A DNA stretch of 64,000 bases. It comes from Punica granatum. Taxonomy: Eukaryota > Streptophyta > Magnoliopsida > Myrtales > Lythraceae. The stretch covers positions 16,950,568 through 17,014,567 of the forward strand of contig NC_045134.1 of assembly GCF_007655135.1 (NCBI RefSeq), in the 5' to 3' direction. Under the pieces are notes generated by a model. That model saw only the letters and a program-made list of their open reading frames with translations, made no database searches and was not told where the DNA came from. Shown one piece after another: positions 50,862 through 61,861 of this stretch (its first letter is position 1; every line of letters begins with the position of its first letter). The position numbers and the translations under genes are program-made.

Positions 50862-51770
50862 TTTGTAATTAGTTCCTCCGTTATTGTGATCATTTCCACT
50901 GCTTTCTTGTGGTATGATGAAATCTGCAAGTGAAACTTTAGAAAATAGAGATGGACCTCACAACCACTCGCTCACGTGTTTGCACTCAAATTAATGTCAC
51001 TCAACACTCGTGTTTCACTCAATTTTAGGCTTTTACCCTTTGATATACTCACCACTCTTGCCTTTTTTTTTCTCTCTAGATTTTCTCCTCAAAGTTCCTA
51101 AGAAACTAAACAATTCAATCGCAAGAGTAAAATCAGTTGATTAGCCCAAAGCACTTATAATCATTGATTTCAGAAATTGAATCAAATTTAGGATCCAAAT
51201 CTAAATGAGAAAATAAATAATGTGATAGATGAAGTTAACGAAGTAACTGAGATGTACAAGGAAGATTTGTGGGAATAAGGAAACAAGATATTTATGGAAA
51301 GTATCGAAATGGAAGGAATGAATGATTCTAAGAGACAAAAAAGGAATATGATAGGAAAATATTCAATTGAAAGGAAATAATATTAGATTTCCCAATTGCA
51401 CTTTATATGCCAGTGGTCCATCAAAGTAAACAATAATATATAAAGGAAGGTAATTCTGGGATAGTGGCAGATATAGAAGAAAATAATAGGAAATTTTTGA
51501 AATTCCCTACTTTACTTGATTAGCAGAGATATATCTAAGAAAACTTCTATCACCCCAAAAGTAAAGATTTCTCAAACAATTGCTCTTTCCTTTTTTTTCC
51601 CCCCTTTTTTTTTCTATGTATTTTTTTTTGGACGAATTTTCTTTTGTTTTTGTTTTTGTTTTTCAGACCTTTCCGAAACAACAATAAATCGTTCAACAAT
51701 TTGTCGAACCCTAGGACAAGAACAATAACAAGAACGAAATAGGATAGGTGAAACCTGGATTGGAGCCAAA

Positions 51771-51784
51771 GCTTTGATACCAAA
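51771..51784 (-). other. Primer-binding site
   Basis: On the element strand TTTGGTATCAAAGC lies directly inside the 5' LTR. It is close to TGGTATCAGAGC, complementary to initiator-Met tRNA. Confidence 0.8.
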
Positions 51785-52583
51785 TGATGTGAACCTCGAC
51801 GAACCTGCCACGAGACCCAACAACAATAGAATGAGATCAAACCCGAGATTGTCTAATAAAGGTTTCAAGGATAGAGAATATTGACCCGCTGACTATAAAG
51901 AGCCAGAAACCAATATTATAATATGAAATATTGACCCGTTAGCTATAAGGAGTTAGAAACCAATATTATAAATGTCGGGAATCACAAGTCATCACACTTG
52001 CAATATCGTCAAAGTTGCTGCAGAGCAGCTCAGAGAAAACCTCTCTCACAAAGTTGAATGAAAACTGATCTATCTTCTCTAGGGAGGCCACATGCCTATT
52101 TATAGAGAGATACTAGCTGATAACTTAAATGGGCTAATGGACTTTGACTAAAATAAATCCTAAGTGTAATGAGCCCAAAATGAAATAGGCCCAAGTAATT
52201 AAAAAGCAACTGAATTCAGCCCTTTGAACTTGGATCATCTTCTAAATAGATTTCTAGGATATGAACGATAGTGGCTTTTAGTTCCACATGCAGCCGTCCA
52301 AGAGCTTGACTACTCCTCCATGGACATGCAATAACATCCTTTGCATGGCTAGTTCGATTCGCTCGGCTCGTGCTCTTTTTCTAAGTCCAGCTAGCACGTG
52401 CATGTCCCAATGCTCGACTTCATGCCATACCCCATCATCCTGGAATGCTTCCACATGCCTGTGTGAAGGGTCCTGTAGCTGGATCATATCAGCATGTCCC
52501 AATACTCGACTTCATGCCATACCCTGTCATCCTGGAATGCTTCCACATGCCCGTGTGAAGGGTCCTCTAGTTGGATCATATCA
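51785..52583 (-). repeat. 5' LTR of the non-autonomous element (799 bp)
   Basis: This matches the 3' LTR over 707 bp and carries an extra 92-bp tandem unit at its U3 end: 52400-52491 and 52492-52583, both starting gcatgtcccaat and ending ggatcatatca. A 50-bp period repeat (aatattgacccg, at 51877 and 51927) is shared with the other LTR. Confidence 0.92.
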
Positions 52584-52588
52584 GTTAC

Positions 52589-53560
52589 ATTTCATTTATT
52601 GAACTCATTCATTTCTGCTTTATTCGATTCCTTCATAGGAAACGTGTCCTAAGGGGCTCAATCTCTGAATCAGGATAGGGGTACAGATCTGCACCTAATA
52701 TCGGTGCTAGCCTTGAATCCATGTCTTGCAGGAGACATTACGTGGATGTGGGAGGGGGCAAGTCAGCTTGGCAAACTAGGGGACGTGCATAGGTCAGGGG
52801 GCTTTGGGCGATGTTCTTTGGTTGGTGTTCAACCGTGTAATGTGAGGCAGGGTGTGCACGGGCTTGAGTGTAAAATGGACCGAAATCCGACATGCTGCTA
52901 CGCATGCAGGGGCGAGGTTGGCATGGAGCTGATCATGCAGGTGTGAGGTTCACCTGGAGCTGATCATTCAAGGGTGTGCTCGACACGGATATTGAGCGTG
53001 CTCATGCGAGGGTGTGCCTGTGGAAGCTGAGCGAGCAGGGGCATGCTTGGCGTGGAGCTCAGCGTACAGGGGTATGATCAGTGAGGGCCTGAGGTACTTT
53101 GATGGACGTACTAAATCAAGAAGCCCAAGTCGTGGTGATGTGAACAGGTGATTATTTATCGGAGTAGGATTGGCTCGTTCGTTGGGCGCGGACTTCAGCC
53201 ACGGGTATGCATGAGCGTGAAAGGATGGACCTTGGCATGCAAGACCACGAATAACATTCAGGAGTTGGACAGTCATGTGCGAATGACATGAGCTTAATTA
53301 AGCAAAGGAATGAGCATTCACATGGGCGCTGGGCTTTGCTCGTGTGCCAGCTGAGCACGTGCTAGCCCTAACAATGGAGCATGGCGGTGCTTGTGTTGAT
53401 CTAGTCGCATGCACTCATCGGCGCATGGGACTACAGGGCATTGGGTGGCACCTGAGTTGGAGTAGGTAGCTCTTTGGGAGTGAACACGAACTATTGCGGA
53501 CCTTTGTCTCTGATATCATGTGAATTTAGGTGCTGCAGGATCTCGGCGAGTACATTAAGG
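52589..53560. mobile_element. LTR-like, GC-richer repeat region
   Basis: There is no gene-like frame with domains. Degenerate words of 35-45 bp (cagggg, then gcttggc, gtggagct and tgatcatgcag variants) recur between 52905 and 53090. The block ends near tctgatatcatgtgaa (53510), which resembles an LTR/primer-binding-site edge. I read it as an old LTR, without fixed borders. Confidence 0.35.
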
Positions 53561-53711
53561 GCATCAAAGGGTCGTTGAGATTTATATATATATTTTTTCC
53601 GGTTACAATGGAGGTCCATGGGCCTAGTACGATAAACTTTTAATATATATTTAGCATGTAGAAAGTTATGCAGTAAATTTGAACTTGTAATATACAATTA
53701 TATATTAAATA

Positions 53712-54189
53712 AGGTTCATAACAAAAAAAAACACAAACTTTTCACAATTTAACAATTCTAGCACAATTTTTTTTAACCTAAAAATACACAAATTTTCAAT
53801 TTGATAACAATTACAGCATGGCGTCAAATCTTATGTTAATTTGGACGGAAATTGCTAACGTGTAGGTCGAGTGAGATCCACCATATTTTTTAATAATAAA
53901 TTTATTTCAGAAAATAAAAAAAATGAACAAAAATCAAAATCGGGGAAGAGGGGTGGTGGTCGGCGGTGGGGGCCTCATTGCTAGCCACCACCCCCACCCG
54001 ACTAGGGTTGCCAGCGGCCACACCCCACTTGGCTTACATGTCAGCAATTTCCGTCTAAATTAATAAAAAATTTTGATATTATGCTAAAATTATTATTAAA
54101 TCGAAAGTTTGTGCATTTTTAGGTTAAGAAAAAAAGTTTATGCTAAAATTGTTAAAATGTGAAAAGTTTGTGTTTTTTTTAGTTAACTC
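53712..54189. mobile_element. MULE-type MITE, 478 bp, 9-bp TSD
   Basis: Inverted arms run from aggttcataacaaaaaaaaa then cacaaacttttcacaattt on the left to the inverse on the right (complement gagttaactaaaaaaaacac then aaacttttcacattt). They extend inward to ggacggaaattgct / agcaatttccgtctaaatt. A 9-bp repeat, tattaaata, flanks it at 53703-53711 and 54190-54198. The centre is GC-rich (ggtggtggtcggcggtgg). No ORF. Confidence 0.75.
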
Positions 54190-54198
54190 TATTAAATA

Positions 54199-56298
54199 TA
54201 TACCAAAAGTTCTCAAGTAAGAAATTGAGTGATATATATACATCATTGCAATTATCAAATTAGTTTATAAGAAAACTTAATCTAAAATTTAAATACTTTT
54301 AGATAAGCTCGTTAGTTTTATTTTATGAAAGAATAAGAACCTTATAGTCTATCAAAACTTTTAAACTTCATTATTTACTTGTCCACATTTATTATAACTA
54401 ATATTCCATATTATAAATTTATAAATTTGAACACTTTTAAATAAAATGACTCAGTCACTTGGATGAAAGTTTTATTTAACTAAACTTTTATTAGATTAAG
54501 TATAATGCTCAAACTTTTTAAATTAATTTTAAGTTTATATAAGTATAAATGATTATTTATTTTCTTAAAATGATGAATATATTTATTTGTTAACGATATG
54601 ATGATAAGTGATTGAAATATTTTTCATATATATTTTAATATTTTCTTTATAATGTCTAATATATATAGTACATTATTAGCGTATGAGTTAGTAATGATTT
54701 TACCACTTTACCCCTTTACCCCTATATTATTTTGACATTTTATTTTCTATCCTTATTTAATGCATTGGTTATTTATTAAAAATGATGAATATATTTTATT
54801 TGTTAACTATATGATAATAAGTGATTGAAGTATATACATATATATAGCATATTAACACATGAGTTAGCAATGATTCTACCACTTTAACCTTATATTATTT
54901 TGACATTTTCTTTTCTATCCATATTGAATGCATGGGTTACAACTTTATATATATACTAGTTATTTGTTTGTGTTTTGCACCGATTGATTAGATAAATTTG
55001 TTTCACAAGCCAAATTAACATTGACAATTAATTCAATTTTTGTATTTTTTATTTATGTGCATTGAGTATGGTATATTTTTTGGAACTTATTTAACTAAAA
55101 AATAAAATAGGAGATCATATATGATATATTGGGATTCATAATTAACTAATCATAATGTTATGTCAATTAACAAAGTTAATATCCCACATAAAATAAATTT
55201 AAAAAATTGAAAAGGGAAGCTTGACATAATTATTATAAATTGTGACGCCTTAATATACATATATTTGAAAAAAAATATGAAATTAAGTTTATGATTATAT
55301 AAATATTTACCTCTATTAACCACATAGGAGTAAAATTTATATATGTTGACAGGCATATAGATATGATGAGTATTTTAAAAATAATTGACTACTTTTATTT
55401 ATTTAAATCTTAAAGTTGGATCTTTTTAATATTTACCTCTATTAACTGTAGAGGAGTAAACTTATATGTATTATTAGATATATAGATATGGTGAATTTTT
55501 TAAAAAACAATTGACAATATATTTTATTTACTTAAAACCTAAAATTGAATCTTTTGAACATATATATTATTATTTATTTTAAAATAAAATTGCATATTAT
55601 ATTAAAATAGTTTTTCTTATACTTATTTTCTTTCAATATTCTATTAAAGTTTTGCATTTAGTACATTATGATATGTAGAATTTATATTTTTCCCTACAGA
55701 TAGTATTAATTAAGGCATTGATCTTTCTAACTCTAAATTATTTACACATTTACACATAATTAAATTGGATTATCTTTACTGTTGGGTTCTTATTAGTTAG
55801 ATACATGCATACATATATGCACAGAACATACGATAAACATATGTCTTTTTTCTCCAATAAAGAAATTATCGTAATTAATTTTATTGGAAATAAAAATGTC
55901 ATAATCAATATATATATATATATATATATAACTGGGGCGCCCTTATGAGGATGCATCAAGACTCCACTTTTTTAAAGCCCTCAGCTCATAATTGAATGTG
56001 TATTCAACTGCTTGGTTAGTTTAATTCTTGATTGAAGATTCGTTCATTTGTCCATCTCCATGGTTCATACTACGTAATTACGATGTACATGTTTACGTAA
56101 ATACAATGTATCTGTCCATTTGAACCGTTAATATTTTATTTCAAATTGATGTCAAAAGTTACAAAGAACCTTGGTCTCACCCCACCCTCCCCAACTACAC
56201 GCGTGATCCATCTCTATCTTAATTACTGGATTATATTTTCTCAAAATCTCCCCAGCCACCCCAACGCCTAGAAGTCAACAAACCAACCTTCTTCACTG
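54199..56298. other. AT-rich spacer with Helitron-like 3' end
   Basis: No supported gene. At 54950-54990, read on the minus strand, CGGTGCAAAACAC then a CTAG|T end resembles a Helitron 3' terminus. Similar blocks recur at 54561-54720 and 54784-54910 (gatgaatatattttatttgt, then aagtgattga), a duplication of about 220 bp. A (TA)n run lies at 55905-55931. Confidence 0.45.
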
Positions 56299-56307
56299 AA
56301 TAAATAG

Positions 56308-57299
56308 GAGAAAACTAGCAAAATGGTCATTGAAAGATTTTAAAACTAACAAATTATTACTTGAAATATTTTTTGAAACAAAATAATCATTGAAAGATTA
56401 TAATCCATAACATTTTGGTACCACCGTGAACATTCCGTTAGTGCCATTACGAAAAAATGACGTGGACGCTTATGTGGCATCTAGTAGACAAACGGTCCCA
56501 ATTAACGGTGTACATCAGCATATACGACGTCGTTTTGTCCTCCTATTCAAAAAAAAAAAAGAAGCTGGTCCACACTCCTCGTCACCATCGTCCCTTTCCC
56601 TCCCCATATGCAGTCAAAATTAGGGTAACCTACCTCTTACAAAACAGAACAGAGTTGAACCCGACGGAGCCAGCTGAACCCAGACCAGTTGAACTCGACG
56701 CGGCCCCCATCAGAAGAGTCATCTTCGAGCTTGAGTTCGACTAGTCATTGTCGCCCCGAAGGTCATGGACACACAAACTCGTCGAGCTTGAGTTCGACTC
56801 CACCAGCAACTTTGTACCCAACTCTGGGTTCAATTGGCTGATGACGACGACGACGACCGATTGAACTGAAGCTCGACGACGACTCTTCTGATGGGGGGCC
56901 GCGTCGGGTTCAACTGATCTGGGTTCAGCTAGCCGCGTCGAGTTCAACTCTGCTCTGTTTTGTGAGAGGTAGGTTGCCCTAATTTTGACTACAGATGGTG
57001 AGGGAAAGGGACGATGGTGACGAGGAGTGTAGGCCAGCTCTTTTTTTGTTTTTTTTTTGAACAGGAGGACAAAACGACGTCGTATTTGCTGATGTGCACC
57101 GTTAATCGGGACCGTTTGTCTACTAGGTGCCACATAAGCGTCCACGTCATTTTTCCGTAACGGCACTTACGGAATTTTGACGGTGATACCAAAATGTTAT
57201 GGATTATGATCTTTCAATGATCATTTTGTTTCAAAATATCTTTCAAGTAGGAATTTATTAGTTTTAAAATCTTTCAATGACCATTTTGATAGTTTTCTC
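56308..57299. mobile_element. Foldback MULE with near-full-length arms, 992 bp, 9-bp TSD
   Basis: The left end gagaaaactagcaaaatggt, then cattgaaagatttt, is inverted at the right end. The two arms, about 430 bp each, match nearly base for base apart from small indels, leaving a spacer of about 120 bp. A perfect 9-bp TSD, aataaatag, sits at 56299-56307 and 57300-57308. The open frames inside are by-products of the palindrome. A transcript would fold into a long hairpin. Confidence 0.92.
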
Positions 57300-57325
57300 A
57301 ATAAATAGCTATGGAGGTTTCTGGA

Positions 57326-57382
57326 GCATTGGTGCTGTTTTGATTGCTGCAAGCTTTCTAACTTTGTAATTTCATTTAACAA
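57326..57382 (+). repeat. 57-bp duplicated segment, copy 1 (possible gene-end relic)
   Basis: It matches 61410-61466 with only a few changes. Read from 57310, the frame gives Tyr-Gly-Gly-Phe-Trp-Ser-Ile-Gly-Ala-Val-Leu-Ile-Ala-Ala-Ser-Phe-Leu-Thr-Leu and a stop, like the last turn of a membrane protein. The foldback element is inserted right before it. The parent gene is not recognised. Confidence 0.5.
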
Positions 57383-57434
57383 AGATTTGATGACTAATCG
57401 TGCATATTAAAAAACTTAAACTCAATAACACCGG

Positions 57435-57710
57435 TTAGGCAGGAGGTGGAGGAAGTGGATAGTGTAACACAGGTGGCCGAGGGCCCGCCACTGGCCGGAG
57501 CATGATGAGTTTGGGGTCTTCCAAAACTGGCTCCGGTGGTGGAGCATTGTGGTAAGGGCCGCACAGTCCACCCCAGTCCCACAGGGCGGGTGGGGCGGCG
57601 GCGGCAACTCCCTGGGTGGCGGCGGCGGCGCATACATCGTGGGAGGCAGGGGGGAGTATGGTTGAGATCAAACCCCCTATAGCAATTATGGCTTCCCAGT
57701 ATCTTGTCAT
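57435..57710 (-). CDS. Candidate small Ala/Pro-rich secreted protein
   Basis: A 91-codon GC-rich frame starting MTRYWEAIIAIGGLISTIL with a hydrophobic segment at residues 7-20 that could be a signal peptide or anchor. It is followed by an Ala/Pro/Gly-rich part ending in a proline run. A second frame over the same DNA is also proline-rich. I know no family for it. It may be a chance frame in a GC-rich patch or part of an extensin-like gene. Confidence 0.25.
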   Translation of the reverse strand: MTRYWEAIIAIGGLISTILPPASHDVCAAAATQGVAAAAPPALWDWGGLCGPYHNAPPPEPVLEDPKLIMLRPVAGPRPPVLHYPLPPPPA

Positions 57711-58779
57711 TTGGAAAATACAGGTGTGGGTTGGGAAGGGGGGAGTGAAGTTTAACTGGATGGGGGAGAGATTAACAGTTTGATTAATTTAATAGTAGAG
57801 ATTAGTATCCATTTACTGAAAATTTCTATAAATGTCTTAACCAAAGACATTAGCTAGACTAGCCAGATGAAAGTGCATTTGGTGCAAAAATGTGCTATTA
57901 CTTCAAAACTAACAACTAACTGAGCATTTACATGGAAATAATTCATAATCTAGTATCTTTGCTAACAAATTAAAAGCTATTACCAGTTGGTTGAAAATCA
58001 AATAATAACTTAGGTACATACATATATGTATATACATAAATAGTATGTATGTATTTACATAATAAGAAAAAGTTGAATCCACCTAGAAATATTGTCAACG
58101 TTAAATATCACTGAGGATGGAAAGGTTGAACAATTTCTTGTATTAAGTTTTTCTTTTATATAACAAAACGTTATAATGATTGTCAAAGTTGCCACCGAAG
58201 AAAAAAATGCTAAAGTCATCTAGAGAGGTGGTTTGTTTTATCCTTTGCATTAGCTTGTGTAAACGTTGATAGCTGAGTAGATCGCGGTGATCCTTATAAA
58301 ATCGATGCACACAAGTTTGGTTTTTATTAGATTAAGAACATAATTAGAGAAATAGATAAAAGAGATGAGAAAGAGATGAATCAAGTGAGTGGCTTCGGCT
58401 ACATTGCTCTCATGATTCTCAGTGTAGTTGGAGCCGATGTCCCGTTCAGCCAAATCTTCCGAGAAAGTGGGCCAAATGGCCACGTACGAGTATCGGTTTC
58501 AGTCTATTTGGACAATATCTTAGGTACGTAAAATTCCTGTTTCACTTAGTTCATCGAATTTGAATTTGCATTTCAGTTATAGATAGATTTAAAATTAAAT
58601 TTCTCACGTGATGTGAAAATCCAAAATTAATATCAGGACATTTGTAATTTTATGCAAGCCTTTTTAGTTTCTAAATCACATGAATAATATTTTTATTTTA
58701 ATTGAAATTAAGGCAATTAATTTCTAACAAAATTCTTAATTTTCAATATCGTCATTGTAGAATATATTTGGATTTATGT
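57711..58779. other. Spacer
   Basis: No supported gene or element. It is mostly AT-rich with a short (TATG/TACA)n stretch near 58016-58050. Confidence 0.4.
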
Positions 58780-59164
58780 ATACTATTATATAAAGCTAAA
58801 GGTTGTCCATTCGTCTCACTTTCAAGTCCCTAGTATACCATTCGTCTCTAGATTTAAATTTTTGTGATACACTAAATTGAGATTATTATGATAATTTATC
58901 AACAAATAACCACCCAAACGCATTACCCAACCCCCACTCTCTCCCTCCACTACTCTCATCCCTCTCCTCTTCTCACGGTAATACATGTTAGAACCACCTC
59001 TGTTTTTAATTATTCTAATATTTTAATACAATTTATTATTAAATAATTGAGTTTTTTTAATTATATCATTACCAACAATTATGTTTTTTTTCTTAAAAAT
59101 GCGAACTATCGAAAATTTTGAAAAGTACCTTTAACGCTTACATGAAGCGCGAGTACGAATTCTA
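58780..59164 (+). mobile_element. Helitron-like element
   Basis: The left end tatactattatataaagcta resembles the TC-TATACTATATTAAAAGC 5' terminus of plant Helitrons. The right end carries a hairpin, CGCTTACATGAAGCG, shortly before gaattCTAG|T. At about 385 bp it has no coding capacity. The same 5' style recurs at 62860. Confidence 0.5.
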
Positions 59165-59231
59165 GTATCTTTTATACAAAATAAATCACTAATAGAGTTT
59201 AAATTTTTAATTTTTTAAGTATAAACACTCG

Positions 59232-61020
59232 ATGCAGCCAGAAAGGCCGGAGCTGGGCTCTTCTTTTCCCGCGGTGGACAATCCAGCTTTGATGGATCTC
59301 TGCTCAGAAGTGACGTTTGAGGAGGTGAAGAAGGCATTGTGGGGTATGAAAATCCATTCAAAGCTCCAGGTATGGATGGTTTTCATGCTTTTTTCCTATC
59401 AATCAAATTGGTCTCTATTAGGGGACCAGTTGGTAGATCTGATCAAAGGTGTCATTAATTTGGGTCATTCACCACGGAGTATTAATGAAATATCGCTGGT
59501 TCTTATTCCAAAAGTGCCTAGTCCTGAGACGATTCATCATTTTCGTCCAATAAGCATTTGTAATGTTACCTATAAAATGATTACAAAGTTGCCGGCGAAT
59601 CCTCATAGGGAGTTTTAAGCGAGGCCACAGCCTCTTGGCTTTGGAATTCTCTTTGGCAGATTTAGCTGCGTATTGCTCAGTGATTGAGTTGGAGTACAGG
59701 CTCGGGTCATCAGGCTCGATTTTGGACAGACTATCGGCTACCTAATCATGAAACTCTTCTAAGCACTGTTTCTGCTACTATTCCGATGTCGTGGCGAAAT
59801 TTACCTATTTCGTCTTTTGTCGATCATGCAGGAAACTGGAGATGGGATTCATTCTCTCATTTCCTTCCAAGTGGGTCGTTATTGGCGGTGGCATTGACAC
59901 TACCACCGAGCAGTGATCGTGGTGATGACGAAGCCTTTTTGGAGGTTCAATTCCGGTGGTCTTTTGTCTGTTAAGTCTGCCTATATGAATCTGGTTCAGA
60001 ATGAAGTGGCGTCTGATGGTGTTTTATGGAAGCTAATTTGGAGGTAGAAGGGGTCCACAACGGATCCTGAATTTTTGTGGCTTGTTGGTCACGAAAGATT
60101 ACTTACAAATGCTCATAGAACCATGAGAGGGTTGGCTGAAAATGACATTAGATGTTTGTGCAATTCTGCTGCGGAGTCTGTGTTGCATGTCTTGCGTTAT
60201 TGTCCAGTCACCCGTGCGGGGTGGGATCGTCTACTTTCAATGGATGATCGAGAATCTTTGGTAGAACAGTGGCTGATTAAGAATCTTTAAATGTCTCATC
60301 GCCGTGGGCATTGATCTTTGGTATTGGCTGCTGGCTGTGTTGGAATTGGAGGAACGAGACATTATTTGAGGAACATTTTGTACGACCTGCTGATGCTGTG
60401 GGGGTAATTCTTTGAGCTGCTCGTAGCTTTCATGTTGGATTGCGGAAGATAACCAGATGCAACAACAATGGATGTGGAAGAACGTTAGATGGACTTTGCC
60501 GGAACTTCACCGGATTAAGCTCAACATGGAATCCTGCGGGGAGGCTTGCTACGGGATAGCTGGTTTCGATGGCTTGGTGGTTTTGTGCAGAATGTTGGTT
60601 GTTGTTCTGCTATAATTGCTGAGCTTGGGGCTGCTAAGTCAGGTCTTGAGTTAACTTGGGATTGCGGCTATAGAAGAGTCATTCTCGAACTTGATTCTGA
60701 GACTCTGGTTCGTTGGTTAACCTCAACATATGTTGAGGGTTGTTGGGCTGGTGCTCTTCTGAAGGAGAACAAACAACTATTGGCTCGAGATTGGCTGGTC
60801 ACAACTCGGCATACACATCGGGAAGGAAATATGTGTGCGGATTGGTTGGCTAATTTTACTTGCTTGTTTCCTATTGGGGTTTATAGTTTAAGTGTGTGCT
60901 CGCCTGGGTTGACTCTTTTACTATTTGGTGATGTAATTAGAGTCTCCATGCCTCGCCTATGTACTGTTTAAGTTCTTTTTAAATCGCATTTAGGGCTTCG
61001 GCCTTCTAGTTTACCCAAAA
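59232..61020 (+). pseudogene. Internally deleted L1-type LINE (RT start, zf-RVT, RNase H)
   Basis: Frame 59232-59618 holds the entry to a LINE reverse transcriptase: Phe-Glu-Glu-Val-Lys-Lys-Ala-Leu-Trp, then LVLIPKVPSPETIHHFRPIS and a Cys-Asn-Val-Thr-Tyr-Lys segment. The catalytic palm with its YADD-type motif is gone. Later parts follow in shifted frames: a zf-RVT-like region (60075-60290, with a Cys-Leu-Cys then His-Val-Leu-Arg-Tyr-Cys pattern) and an RNase H-like domain (60546-60971, ELGAAKSGLELTWDCGYRRV, LELDSETLV and HTHREGNMCADWLA). The tail contains gggcttcggccttctagttt, usual in plant LINE 3' ends. It is defective. Confidence 0.8.
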
Positions 61021-61409
61021 ATTTTTAAGTAAATTTAATAAAATAAAAATTATATTTACTTCATTTTTAAATAAATAAAAATTTTTAGCATATTTTTAAA
61101 TTTTAAGTGTATTTAATATGTACATAGAACTTATAATAGTGTTTAGATATTCAAAACCTCTTTACAATTTCAATTATGTAAGTAATTACTCCCTCTTTAA
61201 ACTAAAAAATCCAATGACAATTTTAAGAACATAATTAAGCATTTATAGAATTGAAAATTGAAAGAATAAAATTGATTTAATTAATTGAACTCGAAAAGAT
61301 ATATTTATTCCTAAACTGTAGGAATTCTTAGATCAATTTGGTTGTATTATTATTTATTTTTGAGTTTGTTTAATATTGGCATAGAAATTTTTAAATGCTT
61401 AATTCTGGT

Positions 61410-61466
61410 GCACTGGTGCTGCCTTGATTGCTGCAAGCTTTCTAACTTTGTAATTTCATTTAACAA
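61410..61466 (+). repeat. 57-bp duplicated segment, copy 2
   Basis: Counterpart of 57326-57382, with the same Ala-Ser-Phe-Leu-Thr-Leu-stop frame. Homology stops a few bases after aacaa. The two copies lie on either side of the LINE remnant. Confidence 0.55.
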
Positions 61467-61644
61467 GGCGATTACGTTGATGCTACTTTAATTGCTATAA
61501 ATTTTCTGACTGAGTTCGTAATGTTATCGTCATTAGCTAGCTTTGGCGGTTGATGCCACCTCCATTTAACAGCACCGATTATGTACTCATCCGCCTATAA
61601 TCAGGTAAGTTTGTGCCAAAATTTTAGTTAAATTTCGATTCCAT

Positions 61645-61861
61645 ATATATATAACAAAGGTTTCTCGTAATGGTTCAAAGGATAGAGAGAGAAATACAGT
61701 GTCATTCCCTCTTCATCTTTTAGTTATTATATTAAAAACTGCAAATAATTTTTTTTAAAAATGAAATGTCTTTCGATTTATGAAAAGTATCAATTTGCTT
61801 AAAAAAATCATAATAAATTCAATAAATTCTTCGAACCGCGCAACGCATGGGTTTGCATCTA
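61645..61861 (+). mobile_element. Short Helitron-like relic
   Basis: The left side catatatatataacaaaggt resembles a degenerate 5' end. The right side has cgcgcaacgcatgggttt then gcatCTAG|A, a hairpin plus CTAG ending. Confidence 0.4.

Larger units (their letters stand above)
49689..52583 (-). mobile_element. Non-autonomous LTR retrotransposon, 2,895 bp, TSD gttac
   Basis: The ends are tgatgcgaac and ggatcatatca, with perfect 5-bp TSDs gttac at 49684-49688 and 52584-52588. It reads on the minus strand: 5' LTR 52583-51785, primer-binding site, short internal region, polypurine tract, 3' LTR 50395-49689. The LTRs differ at about 20 positions over 707 bp by eye, mostly C/T and G/A changes. The internal region (about 1.39 kb) has only short ORFs resembling a gypsy gag start and a gypsy pol end; protease, reverse transcriptase, RNase H and integrase are missing. 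It is therefore a gypsy-derived small LARD/TRIM-like element that would need enzymes in trans. Confidence 0.9.

Noticed and set aside
56426..57192. Several ORFs of 65-141 codons on both strands
   Set aside because: They mirror each other because they lie in the arms of the foldback MULE.
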